A stretch of DNA of 48,163 bases from an uncultured Opitutaceae bacterium (GCA_903929355.1 CAIYUN010000021.1:1-48163), one strand, 5' to 3'; counted from the first letter of the stretch, positions 9,026 through 17,391 are shown. Notes: a model not told the origin generated them from the sequence alone. A program made the numbers and translations.

Positions 9026-9874
9026 ATGGCCGGAAAACTCCCCCAAAAAGTCACCCTTGATGACCTCCTCCGCCTGAAGCGGACCGAGCGTCCGTCGGCG
9101 GAGTTCTGGACCCGATTCGAGGAGGAGTTGCGCGCCAAACAACTGGCGGCGCTGGTCCGGCGGCGCCCGTGGTGGGCCGACGCCGGCCTCCGCCTGCGAA
9201 CCGCCCTCGCCCGGTTTGGGTTGCCGCTCGGGGCGGCCACCACCTTGGCCTTGGCCGGGCTGATTTTTCGCGCTGTCCAATCAACCGGATCGGTCACGGC
9301 CATCGCTTCGAAGCCGGGAGCAGTGGTGGTTCTCGGCGGGCTGTCACCGCCGGCTCCACTCGCTTCGATCCCGGCACTGGGCGCGGGGGTGGCCTCCGTG
9401 CCAGCTCCCGTCCTGACCACGCTGCCCGTCGCCCCCGCGCTGGCAGAACTTGCGGTGTCCACCCCGGTCGTCCATCAGGTCGCCGATGTGCCGCTGACCC
9501 CGTGGACGACGAGCATTTCCGCGGACAACGCCCAGCCGGTGCAGTTGGGTTCCAACCCGGCCCTCACCACCGGCGATCTGGCGGTCAACGACCTGACCCC
9601 GACCGTCCTGGGATCGAAGACCTCCGTGCCTGACGCCGCCACGACCGTCGGCCCTGGGCCGACCGTCGGGTCGAACCCGGCGCCCCGGCCAACTTCCGAC
9701 CAGTCGGTCCACGCCCGCCTGCTGGTGGCGCTGAGCCTGAGGCCGGTGCCGCTGGTGTCGGCCGAAACGCGGGTTTTGGAGCAGGTCAGCCACCAGATCC
9801 CCGACGAGCTGCTCCGCACCGCGACCCGCCACATCATTGGCATGGACGGCGGGACCGTGCGGGTGCGGTTCTAA
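9026..9874 (+). CDS. Putative membrane anti-sigma-like protein
   Basis: A 282-residue protein encoded two bases after the ECF sigma gene, so certainly co-transcribed. The cytoplasmic N-terminus (about 1-65) has a charged helix with LDDLLRLKRTERPSAEFW and FEEELRAKQLAAL. One membrane segment follows (about 69-87, LGAATTLALAGLIFRAV). The rest is a low-complexity Ala/Pro/Thr/Val-rich domain outside the membrane, ending in a short conserved-looking segment with RLLVALSLRPVPL and TRHIIGMDGGTVRVRF. There is no HxxxCxxC zinc anti-sigma motif. The call as sigma regulator rests on position and topology only; it could equally be a target or sensor of the sigma factor. Confidence 0.82.
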   Translation: MAGKLPQKVTLDDLLRLKRTERPSAEFWTRFEEELRAKQLAALVRRRPWWADAGLRLRTALARFGLPLGAATTLALAGLIFRAVQSTGSVTAIASKPGAVVVLGGLSPPAPLASIPALGAGVASVPAPVLTTLPVAPALAELAVSTPVVHQVADVPLTPWTTSISADNAQPVQLGSNPALTTGDLAVNDLTPTVLGSKTSVPDAATTVGPGPTVGSNPAPRPTSDQSVHARLLVALSLRPVPLVSAETRVLEQVSHQIPDELLRTATRHIIGMDGGTVRVRF

Positions 9875-9890
9875 AGGGGCAACCGGTTCC

Positions 9891-9950
9891 CGGTGCCTGG
9901 TGCTTGGTTCTTGGTGCCTGCTGAACGTTGAACGCCGGGTGTTGAAAGGG
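9891..9950. repeat. TGGTGC/TTGGTTC word repeat in a convergent gap
   Basis: Between two convergent stop codons lies CGGTGCCTGGTGCTTGG followed by TTCTTGGTGCC, an array of near-repeats, and then GAACGTTGAACG. The inverse words (AACCAAGCACCAAGCACTGG) occur at 32510, also between convergent genes. It may serve as a transcript 3' end, but there is no U-run. Confidence 0.5.
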
Positions 9951-9953
9951 TCC

Positions 9954-10943
9954 TCACACCAGCTTGAGCTTGGGGAGGTCCTGGGCGTCGACCAGGCCGA
10001 CGGGGCGGCCTTGGGCGTTGAGGACGATGAGGTCGTCGATCTTGTGGGCCTCAAACATCCGTAGCGCGTCCACGCCGAGCGCGTCGTCGCGGATGGTCTT
10101 GGGCGCGCGGGTCATGAACTTGGCCACCGGCTGCTGTAAAAAATCCGGCCCGGTGAGCGCGCTACGGCGGAAATCGCCGTCGGTCAGAATGCCGGTGAGC
10201 CGGCCGGATTTCCGGTTGACCAGGGCGATGCTGCCGCTGCGGGCGCCGGTCATGGCGAAAATGGCGTCCTGCACGGTCACGGTGTCGGCGGCGACCGGGA
10301 GGCGGTCGCCGGAGCGCATGATGTCGCGGACGCGCAGGAGCAGCACGCGGCCTAGGTTGCCGGCAGGGTGGAAGCGGGCGAAGTCTTCGCGGGTGAGCCC
10401 GCGCGCCTCGAGCAGCACCATGGCGAGGGCGTCGCCAAGGGCGAGGGCCGCCGTGGTGCTGGCGGTGGGCGCGAGCTGGAGCGGGCAGGCCTCGGCTGGG
10501 ACGCGGTAAAGCAGGCGCAGGTCGGCGGTCCGCGCCAGGTCGGAGTCCGGCGCGCTGGTGAACGCCACCAGGCGGACGCCGAACCGCCGGAGCACCGGCA
10601 CGAGGCGGACCACCTCGTCGGTCTGGCCGCTGTTGCTCAGCAAAAACGCGAGGTCGCCCTCGTCCACCAGGCCGAGGTCGCCGTGCAGGGCCTGGGTTGC
10701 GTCGAGAAAACAGGACGACACCCCGGTGCTGTTGAAGGTGCCCGCGAGTTTCTGGGCGATGTGGGCGGACTTGCCGACCCCGGTGAAAATCAGCTTGGCG
10801 TCCGCCGCCACGGCGGTCTCGACGGCGCGGGCGACGGTGGCGAATTCCGCCCCCAGGCTGCGCGCGGTCGCGGCCAGCGCGGCCTGCTCGATTTTGATGC
10901 AGGCACGGGCGCGGGCGAGGATGGTGCGGACAGCGAGGGCCAT
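9954..10943 (-). CDS. kdsD: Arabinose-5-phosphate isomerase (KdsD/KpsF/GutQ)
   Basis: A 329-residue sugar-phosphate isomerase converting ribulose-5-phosphate to arabinose-5-phosphate, the first step toward KDO for lipopolysaccharide. The SIS domain (about 35-180) has TGVGKSAHIAQKLAGTFNSTG, LLSNSGQTDEVVRL and the family-specific FARFHPAGNLGR. Two CBS domains follow: VRDIMRSGDRLPV to GILTDGDFRR (about 205-265) and VAKFMTRAPKTI to the end (about 275-329). Order and length match KdsD. The start at 10943 begins the conserved N-terminal helix. The LysM lipoprotein gene diverges with 72 bp between the starts. Presence of this enzyme supports an outer membrane with KDO. Confidence 0.95.
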   Translation of the reverse strand: MALAVRTILARARACIKIEQAALAATARSLGAEFATVARAVETAVAADAKLIFTGVGKSAHIAQKLAGTFNSTGVSSCFLDATQALHGDLGLVDEGDLAFLLSNSGQTDEVVRLVPVLRRFGVRLVAFTSAPDSDLARTADLRLLYRVPAEACPLQLAPTASTTAALALGDALAMVLLEARGLTREDFARFHPAGNLGRVLLLRVRDIMRSGDRLPVAADTVTVQDAIFAMTGARSGSIALVNRKSGRLTGILTDGDFRRSALTGPDFLQQPVAKFMTRAPKTIRDDALGVDALRMFEAHKIDDLIVLNAQGRPVGLVDAQDLPKLKLV

Positions 10944-11015
10944 TTGGAGTTTGATTCGGCGGGAGAAGCGCCAGACTGGGCGGCAACCATCGCCATTCAA
11001 CCCAATTCCCCCGCC

Positions 11016-11798
11016 ATGCGCGCCCGATTTCCCACCGCCCGACTGCTCGCGCCGGTCCTGGCGCTGCTGCTTGCCGCCGGCTGCGGCCGCGACACCACGG
11101 CGCTGCCCGGCGCCGAAGCCAACGACCCGGATTATGCCCAGGGGCAGGAGCTGGACCGGCAGGGCCGGCCGCAGGAGGCACTCGCGGCCTACCTGCGGGT
11201 CATCGCGCGGCGGGGCGACACCGCGCCGGAGGCGCACCTCGACGCCGGCATTCTCTACCAGGAGGTGATCAAGGATCCCGTCGCGGCCATCTATCACTAC
11301 CGGAAATACCGCGAGCTGAAACCGACGGGGCCCCAGGCCGACCTGGTGCGCCAGCGCATCGAGGCCGCGCTGCGCGACTTTGCCCGCACGCTGCCCGGCC
11401 AGCCGCTGGCGGGCGAGGGCGGGGAATTGGGGGCGACGGTGGACCGGCTGCAAAAGGAGAACGCGCAACTGCGGGCGCAACTGGCGGCGGCGGGGGTGAC
11501 AGCGGCCACGGCGAACCCGAAGGCGCCGCCGCTCCTCTGGCATCCCGACAGCCCAAATCAACGAGTCGCGCCGGGCCCGGCGGCGAACGACCCGACGATC
11601 CGCGCGGCGCCACCGCCGCCCGGGACCAGCCCGGTGGCGCGCAAGTATGTCGTCGTGGCGGGCGACACGCTTTCGGTGATCGCGATGAAGTGCTACGGGA
11701 ACAAGGGCCGGTTGCTGGAGATCCAGGCGGCCAACAAGGACCTGCTGCCGACCGTCGAGACCAAGTTGAAGATCGGGATGGAACTGAAGATTCCCTGA
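11016..11798 (+). CDS. LysM-domain lipoprotein
   Basis: A 260-residue envelope lipoprotein. The signal peptide ends in the lipobox LLLAAGC with C23 as the lipidated residue. A TPR-like helical segment follows (GQELDRQGRPQEALAAYLRV, about 38-110), then a coiled coil (LGATVDRLQKENAQLRAQL, about 140-160), a Pro/Ala linker, and a C-terminal LysM domain (YVVVAGDTLSVIAMKCYGN to LKIGMELKIP, about 212-260). LysM binds peptidoglycan glycan chains, so the protein probably bridges the outer membrane and the cell wall. The ATG at 11016 is the only start that gives a proper lipoprotein signal; the frame is open far upstream over kdsD by chance. Confidence 0.92.
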   Translation: MRARFPTARLLAPVLALLLAAGCGRDTTALPGAEANDPDYAQGQELDRQGRPQEALAAYLRVIARRGDTAPEAHLDAGILYQEVIKDPVAAIYHYRKYRELKPTGPQADLVRQRIEAALRDFARTLPGQPLAGEGGELGATVDRLQKENAQLRAQLAAAGVTAATANPKAPPLLWHPDSPNQRVAPGPAANDPTIRAAPPPPGTSPVARKYVVVAGDTLSVIAMKCYGNKGRLLEIQAANKDLLPTVETKLKIGMELKIP

Positions 11799-11814
11799 GC
11801 AGGGCAGAGATTTC

Positions 11815-11948
11815 TTATTGGTTATGGCATATTTTTTATCGGGCTGTTTTCCAAACCATCCGCGTGCGTCCGCCGTCGCCAAGCCTATGGCGCGACAAGT
11901 AGCGCACGGCCTGGCCCTGAAAATAACCCAATGAGCGTTAACCAATAA
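11815..11948. repeat. TTATTGGTTA palindrome with internal hairpin
   Basis: TTATTGGTTA at 11815-11824 pairs perfectly with TAACCAATAA at 11939-11948. Further in, GGGCTGTTTTCC faces GGCCCTGAAAATAACCC. The centre carries a second inverted region (GCGTGCGT near 11863 with AGCGCACG near 11900). CCCAATGAGCGTTAA of the right arm is repeated exactly at 27177-27191. The element fills the gap before the aminotransferase gene. Confidence 0.8.
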
Positions 11949-11975
11949 CCCCTAATAAATCAGCCTGCCCCTCCC

Positions 11976-13130
11976 ATGCCCCGCACCTCCCTCCGCACGG
12001 CCACCTTCACCGAATCGGTCATCCGCGAGATGACGCGCTACGCGCAGGAGCACGGCGCGATCAACCTCGCCCAGGGCTTTCCCGACGGCGACCCGCCCGC
12101 CGCGCTGGTGCAGGCGGCGAAGGACGCGATGGACGCACACCGGCACCAATATGCGATCACCTGGGGCGCGCCCGAGCTCCGGGCCGCGCTGGCCGCCAAG
12201 CTCACCCGGGACTTCGGCCGGACGGTGGAGGGCGACCGCGAGCTGGTGGTGACCTGCGGTGCGACCGAGGCGATGATGGTTGCGATGATGACGGTGTGCG
12301 ATCCCGGTGACCGCGTCGGCCTGTTCTCCCCGTTTTATGAAAACTACAACGCGGACGCCATCCTCACCGGCGCGACCCCGGTCCATGTGCCGCTGCGCGG
12401 GCCCGGTTGGCGGTTTGACCCGGCGGAGCTGCGCGCGGCGTTCGCGCGCGGGCTGAAGGCGTTCGTGCTCTGCAACCCCTCGAACCCCTGCGGCCGCGTC
12501 TTCACGCCGGAGGAGCTCGGGCAGATCGCCGCGCTGGCGGAGGAGTTCGACACCTTTGTCATCACCGACGAGGTGTATGAGCACATCGTCTTCCCGCCGC
12601 ACCGGCACACTTATTTCACCAGTCTGCCCGGCATGGCGGCGCGCACGCTGAGCTGTTCGTCGCTCTCGAAGACCTTTGCCATCACGGGCTGGCGGATCGG
12701 CCACGTCCACGCCGCGCCGGAGTTGATCGCGCAGGCGCGCAAGGTCCACGACTTTCTCACGGTCGGCGCCGCCGCGCCGCTCCAGCACGCGGTCGTGACC
12801 GCGCTCAACTTCCCCGCCGCCTATTACACCCGGCTGGCCGCGGACTATGCCGCGGGCCGCGATCTCCTCTGCGGTTACCTCGACCGGGCCGGCCTGGCCC
12901 ACACCCGGCCGGAGGGCGCGTATTTTGTGATGGTGGACGTGTCGCCACTCGGCTGCACCGACGATGTGGCGTTTGCCAAGTGGATGGCACGGGAAATCGG
13001 CGTCGCACCGGTGCCCGGATCGAGCTTTTTCGCCCAGCCGGAACACCGCTTCGTGCGGCTCAACTTTGCCAAGTCGCCGGCCACGCTGCACGCGGCCGGC
13101 GAGCGGCTGCAGAAACTCAAACGCGGGTGA
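11976..13130 (+). CDS. PLP-dependent class I/II aminotransferase (methionine/glutamine aminotransferase-like)
   Basis: A 384-residue fold-type I aminotransferase. The N-terminus INLAQGFPDGDPP is typical of the kynurenine/glutamine/methionine aminotransferase subgroup (YbdL and KAT). Other landmarks are HQYAITWGAPELR, VTCGATEAMM, FSPFYENY, CNPSNPCGRVF (Asn contacting PLP), ITDEVYEHIVF (Asp to the pyridine N), and SLSKTFAITGWRIGH with K232 as the Schiff-base lysine. The C-terminal arginine lies in RFVRLNFA. Length fits the family. It probably transaminates methionine or glutamine with oxo-acids, for example in methionine salvage, but no salvage genes are nearby. It precedes a small membrane protein gene by 74 bp. 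Confidence 0.93.
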   Translation: MPRTSLRTATFTESVIREMTRYAQEHGAINLAQGFPDGDPPAALVQAAKDAMDAHRHQYAITWGAPELRAALAAKLTRDFGRTVEGDRELVVTCGATEAMMVAMMTVCDPGDRVGLFSPFYENYNADAILTGATPVHVPLRGPGWRFDPAELRAAFARGLKAFVLCNPSNPCGRVFTPEELGQIAALAEEFDTFVITDEVYEHIVFPPHRHTYFTSLPGMAARTLSCSSLSKTFAITGWRIGHVHAAPELIAQARKVHDFLTVGAAAPLQHAVVTALNFPAAYYTRLAADYAAGRDLLCGYLDRAGLAHTRPEGAYFVMVDVSPLGCTDDVAFAKWMAREIGVAPVPGSSFFAQPEHRFVRLNFAKSPATLHAAGERLQKLKRG

Positions 13131-13204
13131 CGGGGGCCCCGGGGTGAAAATCGTGATGGATTTTCCCGCAAGCATCTGCCAGCCTGCACCATCTCAAGCC
13201 ATAC

Positions 13205-13441
13205 ATGGACAAGCACCAAATGCTGGCGCTCGGCGCCCTGCCCCTGATTCTCAGCGGCGTCTGGATGCACTGGCGGCTGGCCTGGTATTGTTCCGACGCC
13301 GAGGAGGCGGTGAAAGACCGCAAGCTGACCCCGGAGCAGGCGCGCCGGCGGATCCTGCTCCTGCACCGGGGCTGCATCGTGCTCACGATCCTCGGCCTGG
13401 TGCTGCTGATCGTGGGGCTGGACCGGATGGGGGTCTTTTGA
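13205..13441 (+). CDS. Small two-helix membrane protein of unknown function
   Basis: A 78-residue protein with two membrane segments: about 7-26 (LALGALPLILSGVWMHWRLA) and about 55-73 (IVLTILGLVLLIVGL). A short charged loop between them contains SDAEEAVKDRKLTPEQARRR. I recognise no family. It reads in the same direction as the aminotransferase gene, and its stop lies 9 bp from the convergent glycosyltransferase stop. Composition is like that of a real membrane protein rather than a chance frame. Confidence 0.72.
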   Translation: MDKHQMLALGALPLILSGVWMHWRLAWYCSDAEEAVKDRKLTPEQARRRILLLHRGCIVLTILGLVLLIVGLDRMGVF

Positions 13442-13450
13442 CGACGCGGT

Positions 13451-14716
13451 TCAGCGCGCCCGCAGGACGCGCTCCAGCGCATCGCAGGCCACTGCCACTC
13501 CCCGCTCGGCCCGGACGACGGCCCCGAGCGCGGCGGCGGTGGCGGCGGCCGCCGGATCACCCAGCAGCGCCGCCAGCTCTCGCGCAACGCGCGGGGCCCG
13601 GTAGCGGGCGCGCGCGAGGGTGCGCGCGACCCCGAGGCGGGTGACCCGCGCGGCATTGTCCGGCTGGTCATGCGCAAACGGCACCACGAGCATGGGCCGG
13701 CCGGCGCGCAGCGCCTGCGCGGTCGTGCCCACGCCCCCTTGGTGCACGAGGGCGGCGGCACGCGGAAAAATCCGCGCGTAGGGCAGGTAGTCCCAGGCCA
13801 GCACCGTCGGCGGCAGCCCGGGCGGCGGCGGATTGTGGCCCAGCAGCAGCAACGCGCGCCGGCCGAGCCGGCCGGCGGCGCCGACGCTGTGGAGGAAAAA
13901 ATCATCCGCGATATGGACGGCGGCCGAGCCGAGGGTGAAGACCACGGGCGGCTCGCCGGCCGCGAGAAAGTCCTCCACGGCGGCGGGCAGCCGGGGCGCG
14001 GCGGAGGCGTCGGTCTCGTCGTAAAAAGGGAATCCCGTCTGCACGGTGGTCGCGGGCCAGTCGGGTTGCGGCGGCTGGAGCACGGGCGAAAACATCGCGA
14101 GATCGAGCCGCGGGGAGATTTTTCCGTCGAAGAGCGGGTTGAGCCCGGGCGGCAGGCCCAGCCCGCGGCGCAGCCCGCGCACCGGTGCCCACCAGCGGTG
14201 GGTGACCGCGTGCGCGACGCGGCGCAGGCCGCGGTTGGCGGCCGGCCCGCGCGCCTGCAGCCAGTGCGTGCCGGGCGGGCCGGGCAGCAGCGACGGGTCG
14301 TGCGCGGAAAACAGCGAGATGGGCGCCAGCGAAAACGACACCCACGGCAGGCCGGTTTTTTCCGCGACGACAGGCGCCGCATAGACGATCTCGCTGCTCA
14401 CCAGCAGGTCGGTCCCGGCGGCCGCCGCCGCGAGCGCCGGATACATGACGGGCGCCGCGGGAAACATCAGGTCGCGCAACAGCCGCTGGGACGCGCGGCG
14501 GCCGTCCATCATCCGGCGCGCGAAGGCCGCGTCCAGGAAGGGGAGGTCGGGCGGCAGCGGATGGAAGCCGAGGCCGGCCGCGGTGACCTTCGCGCGATAA
14601 AACTCCGAGGTGGCGATGGCCGCGTGATGCCCCCGCGCGCGCAGTTCGAGCGCGAGCGCGAGCGCCGGGTGCAGATCGCCGAGCGAGCCGAGGGTGGCGA
14701 GGAGGATGCGGGCCAT
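13451..14716 (-). CDS. UGT/MGT-like glycosyltransferase
   Basis: A 421-residue GT-B fold enzyme of the family-1 UDP-glycosyltransferase type. The N-terminal Rossmann half begins with ILLATLGSLGDLHPALALALEL, the acceptor-side signature. The C-terminal donor-binding half contains PPVVFTLGSAAVH and the motif VHQGGVGTTAQALRAGRPML, followed by VPFAHDQPDNAARV, which positions the nucleotide sugar. Relatives glycosylate lipids, macrolides or other small molecules; the acceptor here cannot be read. No signal peptide or membrane helix is clear, so it is cytoplasmic or peripheral. It stands alone on this strand. Confidence 0.92.
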   Translation of the reverse strand: MARILLATLGSLGDLHPALALALELRARGHHAAIATSEFYRAKVTAAGLGFHPLPPDLPFLDAAFARRMMDGRRASQRLLRDLMFPAAPVMYPALAAAAAGTDLLVSSEIVYAAPVVAEKTGLPWVSFSLAPISLFSAHDPSLLPGPPGTHWLQARGPAANRGLRRVAHAVTHRWWAPVRGLRRGLGLPPGLNPLFDGKISPRLDLAMFSPVLQPPQPDWPATTVQTGFPFYDETDASAAPRLPAAVEDFLAAGEPPVVFTLGSAAVHIADDFFLHSVGAAGRLGRRALLLLGHNPPPPGLPPTVLAWDYLPYARIFPRAAALVHQGGVGTTAQALRAGRPMLVVPFAHDQPDNAARVTRLGVARTLARARYRAPRVARELAALLGDPAAAATAAALGAVVRAERGVAVACDALERVLRAR

Positions 14717-15115
14717 GGGGAAGAAAAGGCTGAAAGTCTGAAGGACTGAACCTAAATTCGGCGGCTGTTCACCGAGACCACAGAGAAAAACACCTAGTTC
14801 ACAGAGGAAGCCATCGGCTGGACCGGAGATTTTGGTGTCACGCGCCGGGTGGGAGCCTCACCCTTGGGAGACATGAAGTTTGAAGGAGGAAGCCATGAAG
14901 CCAGGAAAAGAGAGCTACCGAATTCTTGATCGGTTCCTGGTTTCCTGGATTCCCCCTTAATACTCTGGGTCCGCGCGCTGTGCTCTCAGTGTTACCTTTC
15001 GGAGGTTTTTAGGCGGAAGGCCAACCTTGTCGCGTAAGCGCCGGCGGCGGCGCGACCGCCGGTCCCGAACGGAATTTCCTTGGCGCGGGCGGCCGGCCCC
15101 GGCGAGGCTGCGGGC
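14717..15115. other. Intergenic region with nested repeat words
   Basis: No gene is seen in these 399 bases. From the left it holds GGCTGAAAGTCTGAAGGACT at 14730, then ACCGAGACCACAGAG and TTCACAGAGG words at 14772-14805, then a palindrome at 14883-14958, then CACTGAGAGCACAG-type words in inverse orientation near 14977-14990. The order suggests one palindrome nested inside an older CACAGAG-type one. The chromate transporter promoter must lie here but I cannot pick it out. Confidence 0.5.
14883..14958. repeat. Word-repeat palindrome (GGAAGCCA/TTCCTGG)
   Basis: The left arm AAGGAGGAAGCCATGAAGCC, continuing AGGAAAAG, faces the right arm GGTTCCTGGTTTCC, continuing TGGATTCCCCCTT. Read backwards, the right arm is AAGGGGGAATCCAGGAAACC, continuing AGGAACC, matching the left arm with a few changes. 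Confidence 0.7.
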
Positions 15116-16420
15116 ATGACGGCCGCCCCCACCTTTCGCGAGGCCACGCGTTTCTGGCTCCGGCTGGGCCTGATCAGTTTCGGCGGCCCGGCCGGGCAGA
15201 TCGCGATCATGCAGGCCGAGCTGGTGGAACAGAGAAAGTGGATCGGGCAGGAGCAGTTTCTCCACGCGCTCAACTTCTGCCTGCTGCTGCCGGGCCCGGA
15301 GGCGCAACAGCTCGCCATCTACTGCGGCTGGCTGCTGCACGGTCGGCGGGGCGGCGTGGTGGCGGGAGTGCTGTTCGTGCTGCCGGCGGCGGCGATCCTG
15401 TGGGCGTTGAGCTGGATTTATCTGCAGTGGGGCGCGGTGCCGTGGCTGGCGGGAATATTTTACGGGTTGAAACCGGCGGTGGTCGCGGTGGTCGCGGCGG
15501 CGGTGCTGCGGCTTGGCCGGAAGGCGCTCGCGCACGGCGCCGGGTGGGTGATCGCGGCCGTGGCCTTGGGGTTGATCCATTTCTGGGCGGTGCCGTTTCC
15601 GGCGATCGTGGCGGGGGCGGTGGTCGTGGGTTGGGTCGGCGGGAAATTCTGGCCGGCACAATTTGGGATGACCGACCCAGGAGTGAGCGCGTTGACCGCA
15701 CCGCATCCGGGCGACCCGACCGGCCAAGCCAGCGCGTTGGGGTCAACGCGCTCCACCTGGTCTGACTCGGCCAAAGTGATCGCGGTGGGCGGGGCGCTGT
15801 GGGCCGCGCCGGTCCTGGCCGCCGGGTGCTTCCTCGGCTGGCACAGCACGCTGGCGCAGGAGGGTTTGTTTTTCAGCAAGGCGGCGGTGGTGACCTTTGG
15901 CGGGGCCTACGCGGTGCTGCCCTACGTCGCCCAGCAGGCGGTGGAAAAGTTTCACTGGCTGGCCGCGCCGCAGATGCTCGACGGGCTCGCGCTGGCCGAG
16001 ACAACCCCGGGGCCGCTCATCATCGTGCTGCAGTTTGCCGGCTTTGCCGGAGGCTGGAACCACCCCGGCGGGCTGAGCCCGCTGGTCGCGGCGACGCTCG
16101 GCGCGGCGATGACCACCTGGACGACCTTCGTGCCCTGTTTCCTGTGGGTCTTCCTCGGCGCCCCGCACCTCGAGCGGCTGCGCGGGGCGGGGCGGCTCAA
16201 GGCCGCGCTGGGCGCGGTGACGGCGGCCGTGGCCGGCGTGATCCTGAACCTGGCGTGGTGGTTGGGCGGGCAGACGTTGCGGCCCGGGGCGGGCGGGGTG
16301 GACTGGTTTGCGGCGGCGCTGGCGGCGGGGGCCTTTGTCGCGCTGCACCGGTTCAAGGCCAACCTCCTCGGGGTCATCGCCGGTTGCGGCGTGCTGGGGC
16401 TGCTGTGGAGCCGGGGGTGA
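15116..16420 (+). CDS. chrA: Chromate transporter, long-chain ChrA type
   Basis: A 434-residue inner-membrane protein of the CHR family, made of two homologous halves. The first half begins FWLRLGLISFGGPAGQIAIM and continues LNFCLLLPGPEAQQLAIYCG. The second repeats this as FFSKAAVVTFGGAYAVLPYV with LAETTPGPLIIVLQFAGF. About 10-11 membrane segments are visible. Family members export chromate or related oxyanions by proton motive force. The loop between the halves (about residues 188-216) is odd: its DNA holds an inverted repeat, part of which recurs at the right end of the window, so a repeat element appears to have inserted in frame. The ATG at 15116 directly precedes the conserved first helix. 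Confidence 0.93.
   Translation: MTAAPTFREATRFWLRLGLISFGGPAGQIAIMQAELVEQRKWIGQEQFLHALNFCLLLPGPEAQQLAIYCGWLLHGRRGGVVAGVLFVLPAAAILWALSWIYLQWGAVPWLAGIFYGLKPAVVAVVAAAVLRLGRKALAHGAGWVIAAVALGLIHFWAVPFPAIVAGAVVVGWVGGKFWPAQFGMTDPGVSALTAPHPGDPTGQASALGSTRSTWSDSAKVIAVGGALWAAPVLAAGCFLGWHSTLAQEGLFFSKAAVVTFGGAYAVLPYVAQQAVEKFHWLAAPQMLDGLALAETTPGPLIIVLQFAGFAGGWNHPGGLSPLVAATLGAAMTTWTTFVPCFLWVFLGAPHLERLRGAGRLKAALGAVTAAVAGVILNLAWWLGGQTLRPGAGGVDWFAAALAAGAFVALHRFKANLLGVIAGCGVLGLLWSRG
15684..15757. repeat. Palindromic repeat inside chrA, shared with the window end
   Basis: GAGCGCGTTGACC at 15685-15697 pairs perfectly with GGTCAACGCGCTC at 15741-15753. Nested within the right part is the hairpin GCGCGTTG-GGGT-CAACGCGC (15732-15751). 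Positions 15732-15757 (26 nt) are identical, on the opposite strand, to 48138-48163. It is translated as part of the inter-domain loop of ChrA. Confidence 0.8.
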
Positions 16421-16475
16421 GGCCGGAGGACGGAAGCCAGAGGCCAGAGGACGGAGGAGTTGAGAACGAGAACGG
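16421..16475. repeat. GGAGGACGGAAGCCAGAGG word repeat
   Basis: GGCCGGAGGACGGAAGCCAG is followed by AGGCCAGAGGACGGAGG, so GGCC-A/G-GAGGACGGA occurs twice within 40 bp. GAGAACGAGAACGG then follows. It lies between the convergent chrA and transglutaminase stops. No U-run terminator is visible. Confidence 0.5.
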
Positions 16476-16500
16476 TTGCGGGCGGGGCAGCCCGCCGGGC

Positions 16501-17391
16501 TCAGATCCGGCGCATGACCACGGCGACTGCGAGCCGCCGGGTGTGCGTGCCCTTGAAGACCCCGCGGGTGGGCGTGCTGTCATGGTAATCGCGGCCCACG
16601 GCGACCTTGACGTGACGCTCGCCGGCCACGCAGTCGTTGGTGGGGTCGAGCGGCCACCAAAAACCGCCGGGCAGGAAAACCTCGGCCCAGGCGTGGCTCT
16701 CGCCGGCCCCCACGAGCGGGGGCGGGGAGGCGGGCGCGGTGGCCGCGGCCTCGGAGGCGCGGCGCTGGCCCTCGGTCTCGATGTAGCCGGTCACGTAGCG
16801 CGCGGGGATCTCGGCCGAGCGGAGCACGGCGATCATCACCTGCGCGAAATCCTGGCAGACGCCGGCGCGCTGGGCGAGCACCGTGGTCACGGGGGTGTCG
16901 ATCCGGGTCGAGCCGGTCGCGTAGCGGAAGTTTTCCTTGATCCAGGTGTTGAGCCGCAGCAACGCCGGGCCGAGCGCGTCGCTGGGCCGGAAGAACTGGT
17001 TGGCCAGCTGGTGCACCGGCGCGCTCAGGGGGATCGCGGGTGAGGGCAGGAGAAATTCGATCAGCCGCAACCGGTCGCCGCGGTAAATTTGCCGCGCCTC
17101 CGACACACTGATGGCCTGGGCGGCCTGGGGGACGGGCAGCTCCTGGGTTTCGACCTCCGACTCGCTCTCCAGCACCAGTTCCTGGTGGCGTTGGACGATG
17201 GAGAATGTCTCCACCCGGTTCCCAAAGCAGTCGGTGTAGCCGTGCAGGGTGGCCGGCGGCGTGGTGGTCAGGCGGTGGTTCAACAGCTGCTGGCGGGTGT
17301 CGGTGGCCGGCGTGAGCCGGGCCTCCATGAACGACTCGGAGGCGGCACCGGCATAGGTGTAGACGGTGCGGTGCTGGAGGCGGAAACGCAT
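16501..17391 (-). CDS. Transglutaminase-like cysteine protease family protein
   Basis: A 296-residue protein with the N-terminal beta domain seen in bacterial transglutaminase-like proteins (RLQHRTVYTYAGAASESFME to about residue 95) and a catalytic core from about 150. The catalytic triad is visible: Cys in LAQRAGVCQDFAQVMI, His in GESHAWAEVFLPG and Asp in WPLDPTND. No signal peptide is seen, so the protein is cytoplasmic. Relatives are often encoded beside alpha-E or circularly permuted ATP-grasp proteins; none is found here. The start at 17391 begins the conserved strand; the longer open frame upstream has no family resemblance. The reaction (protease, amidase or transamidase) cannot be decided. 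Confidence 0.92.
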   Translation of the reverse strand: MRFRLQHRTVYTYAGAASESFMEARLTPATDTRQQLLNHRLTTTPPATLHGYTDCFGNRVETFSIVQRHQELVLESESEVETQELPVPQAAQAISVSEARQIYRGDRLRLIEFLLPSPAIPLSAPVHQLANQFFRPSDALGPALLRLNTWIKENFRYATGSTRIDTPVTTVLAQRAGVCQDFAQVMIAVLRSAEIPARYVTGYIETEGQRRASEAAATAPASPPPLVGAGESHAWAEVFLPGGFWWPLDPTNDCVAGERHVKVAVGRDYHDSTPTRGVFKGTHTRRLAVAVVMRRI

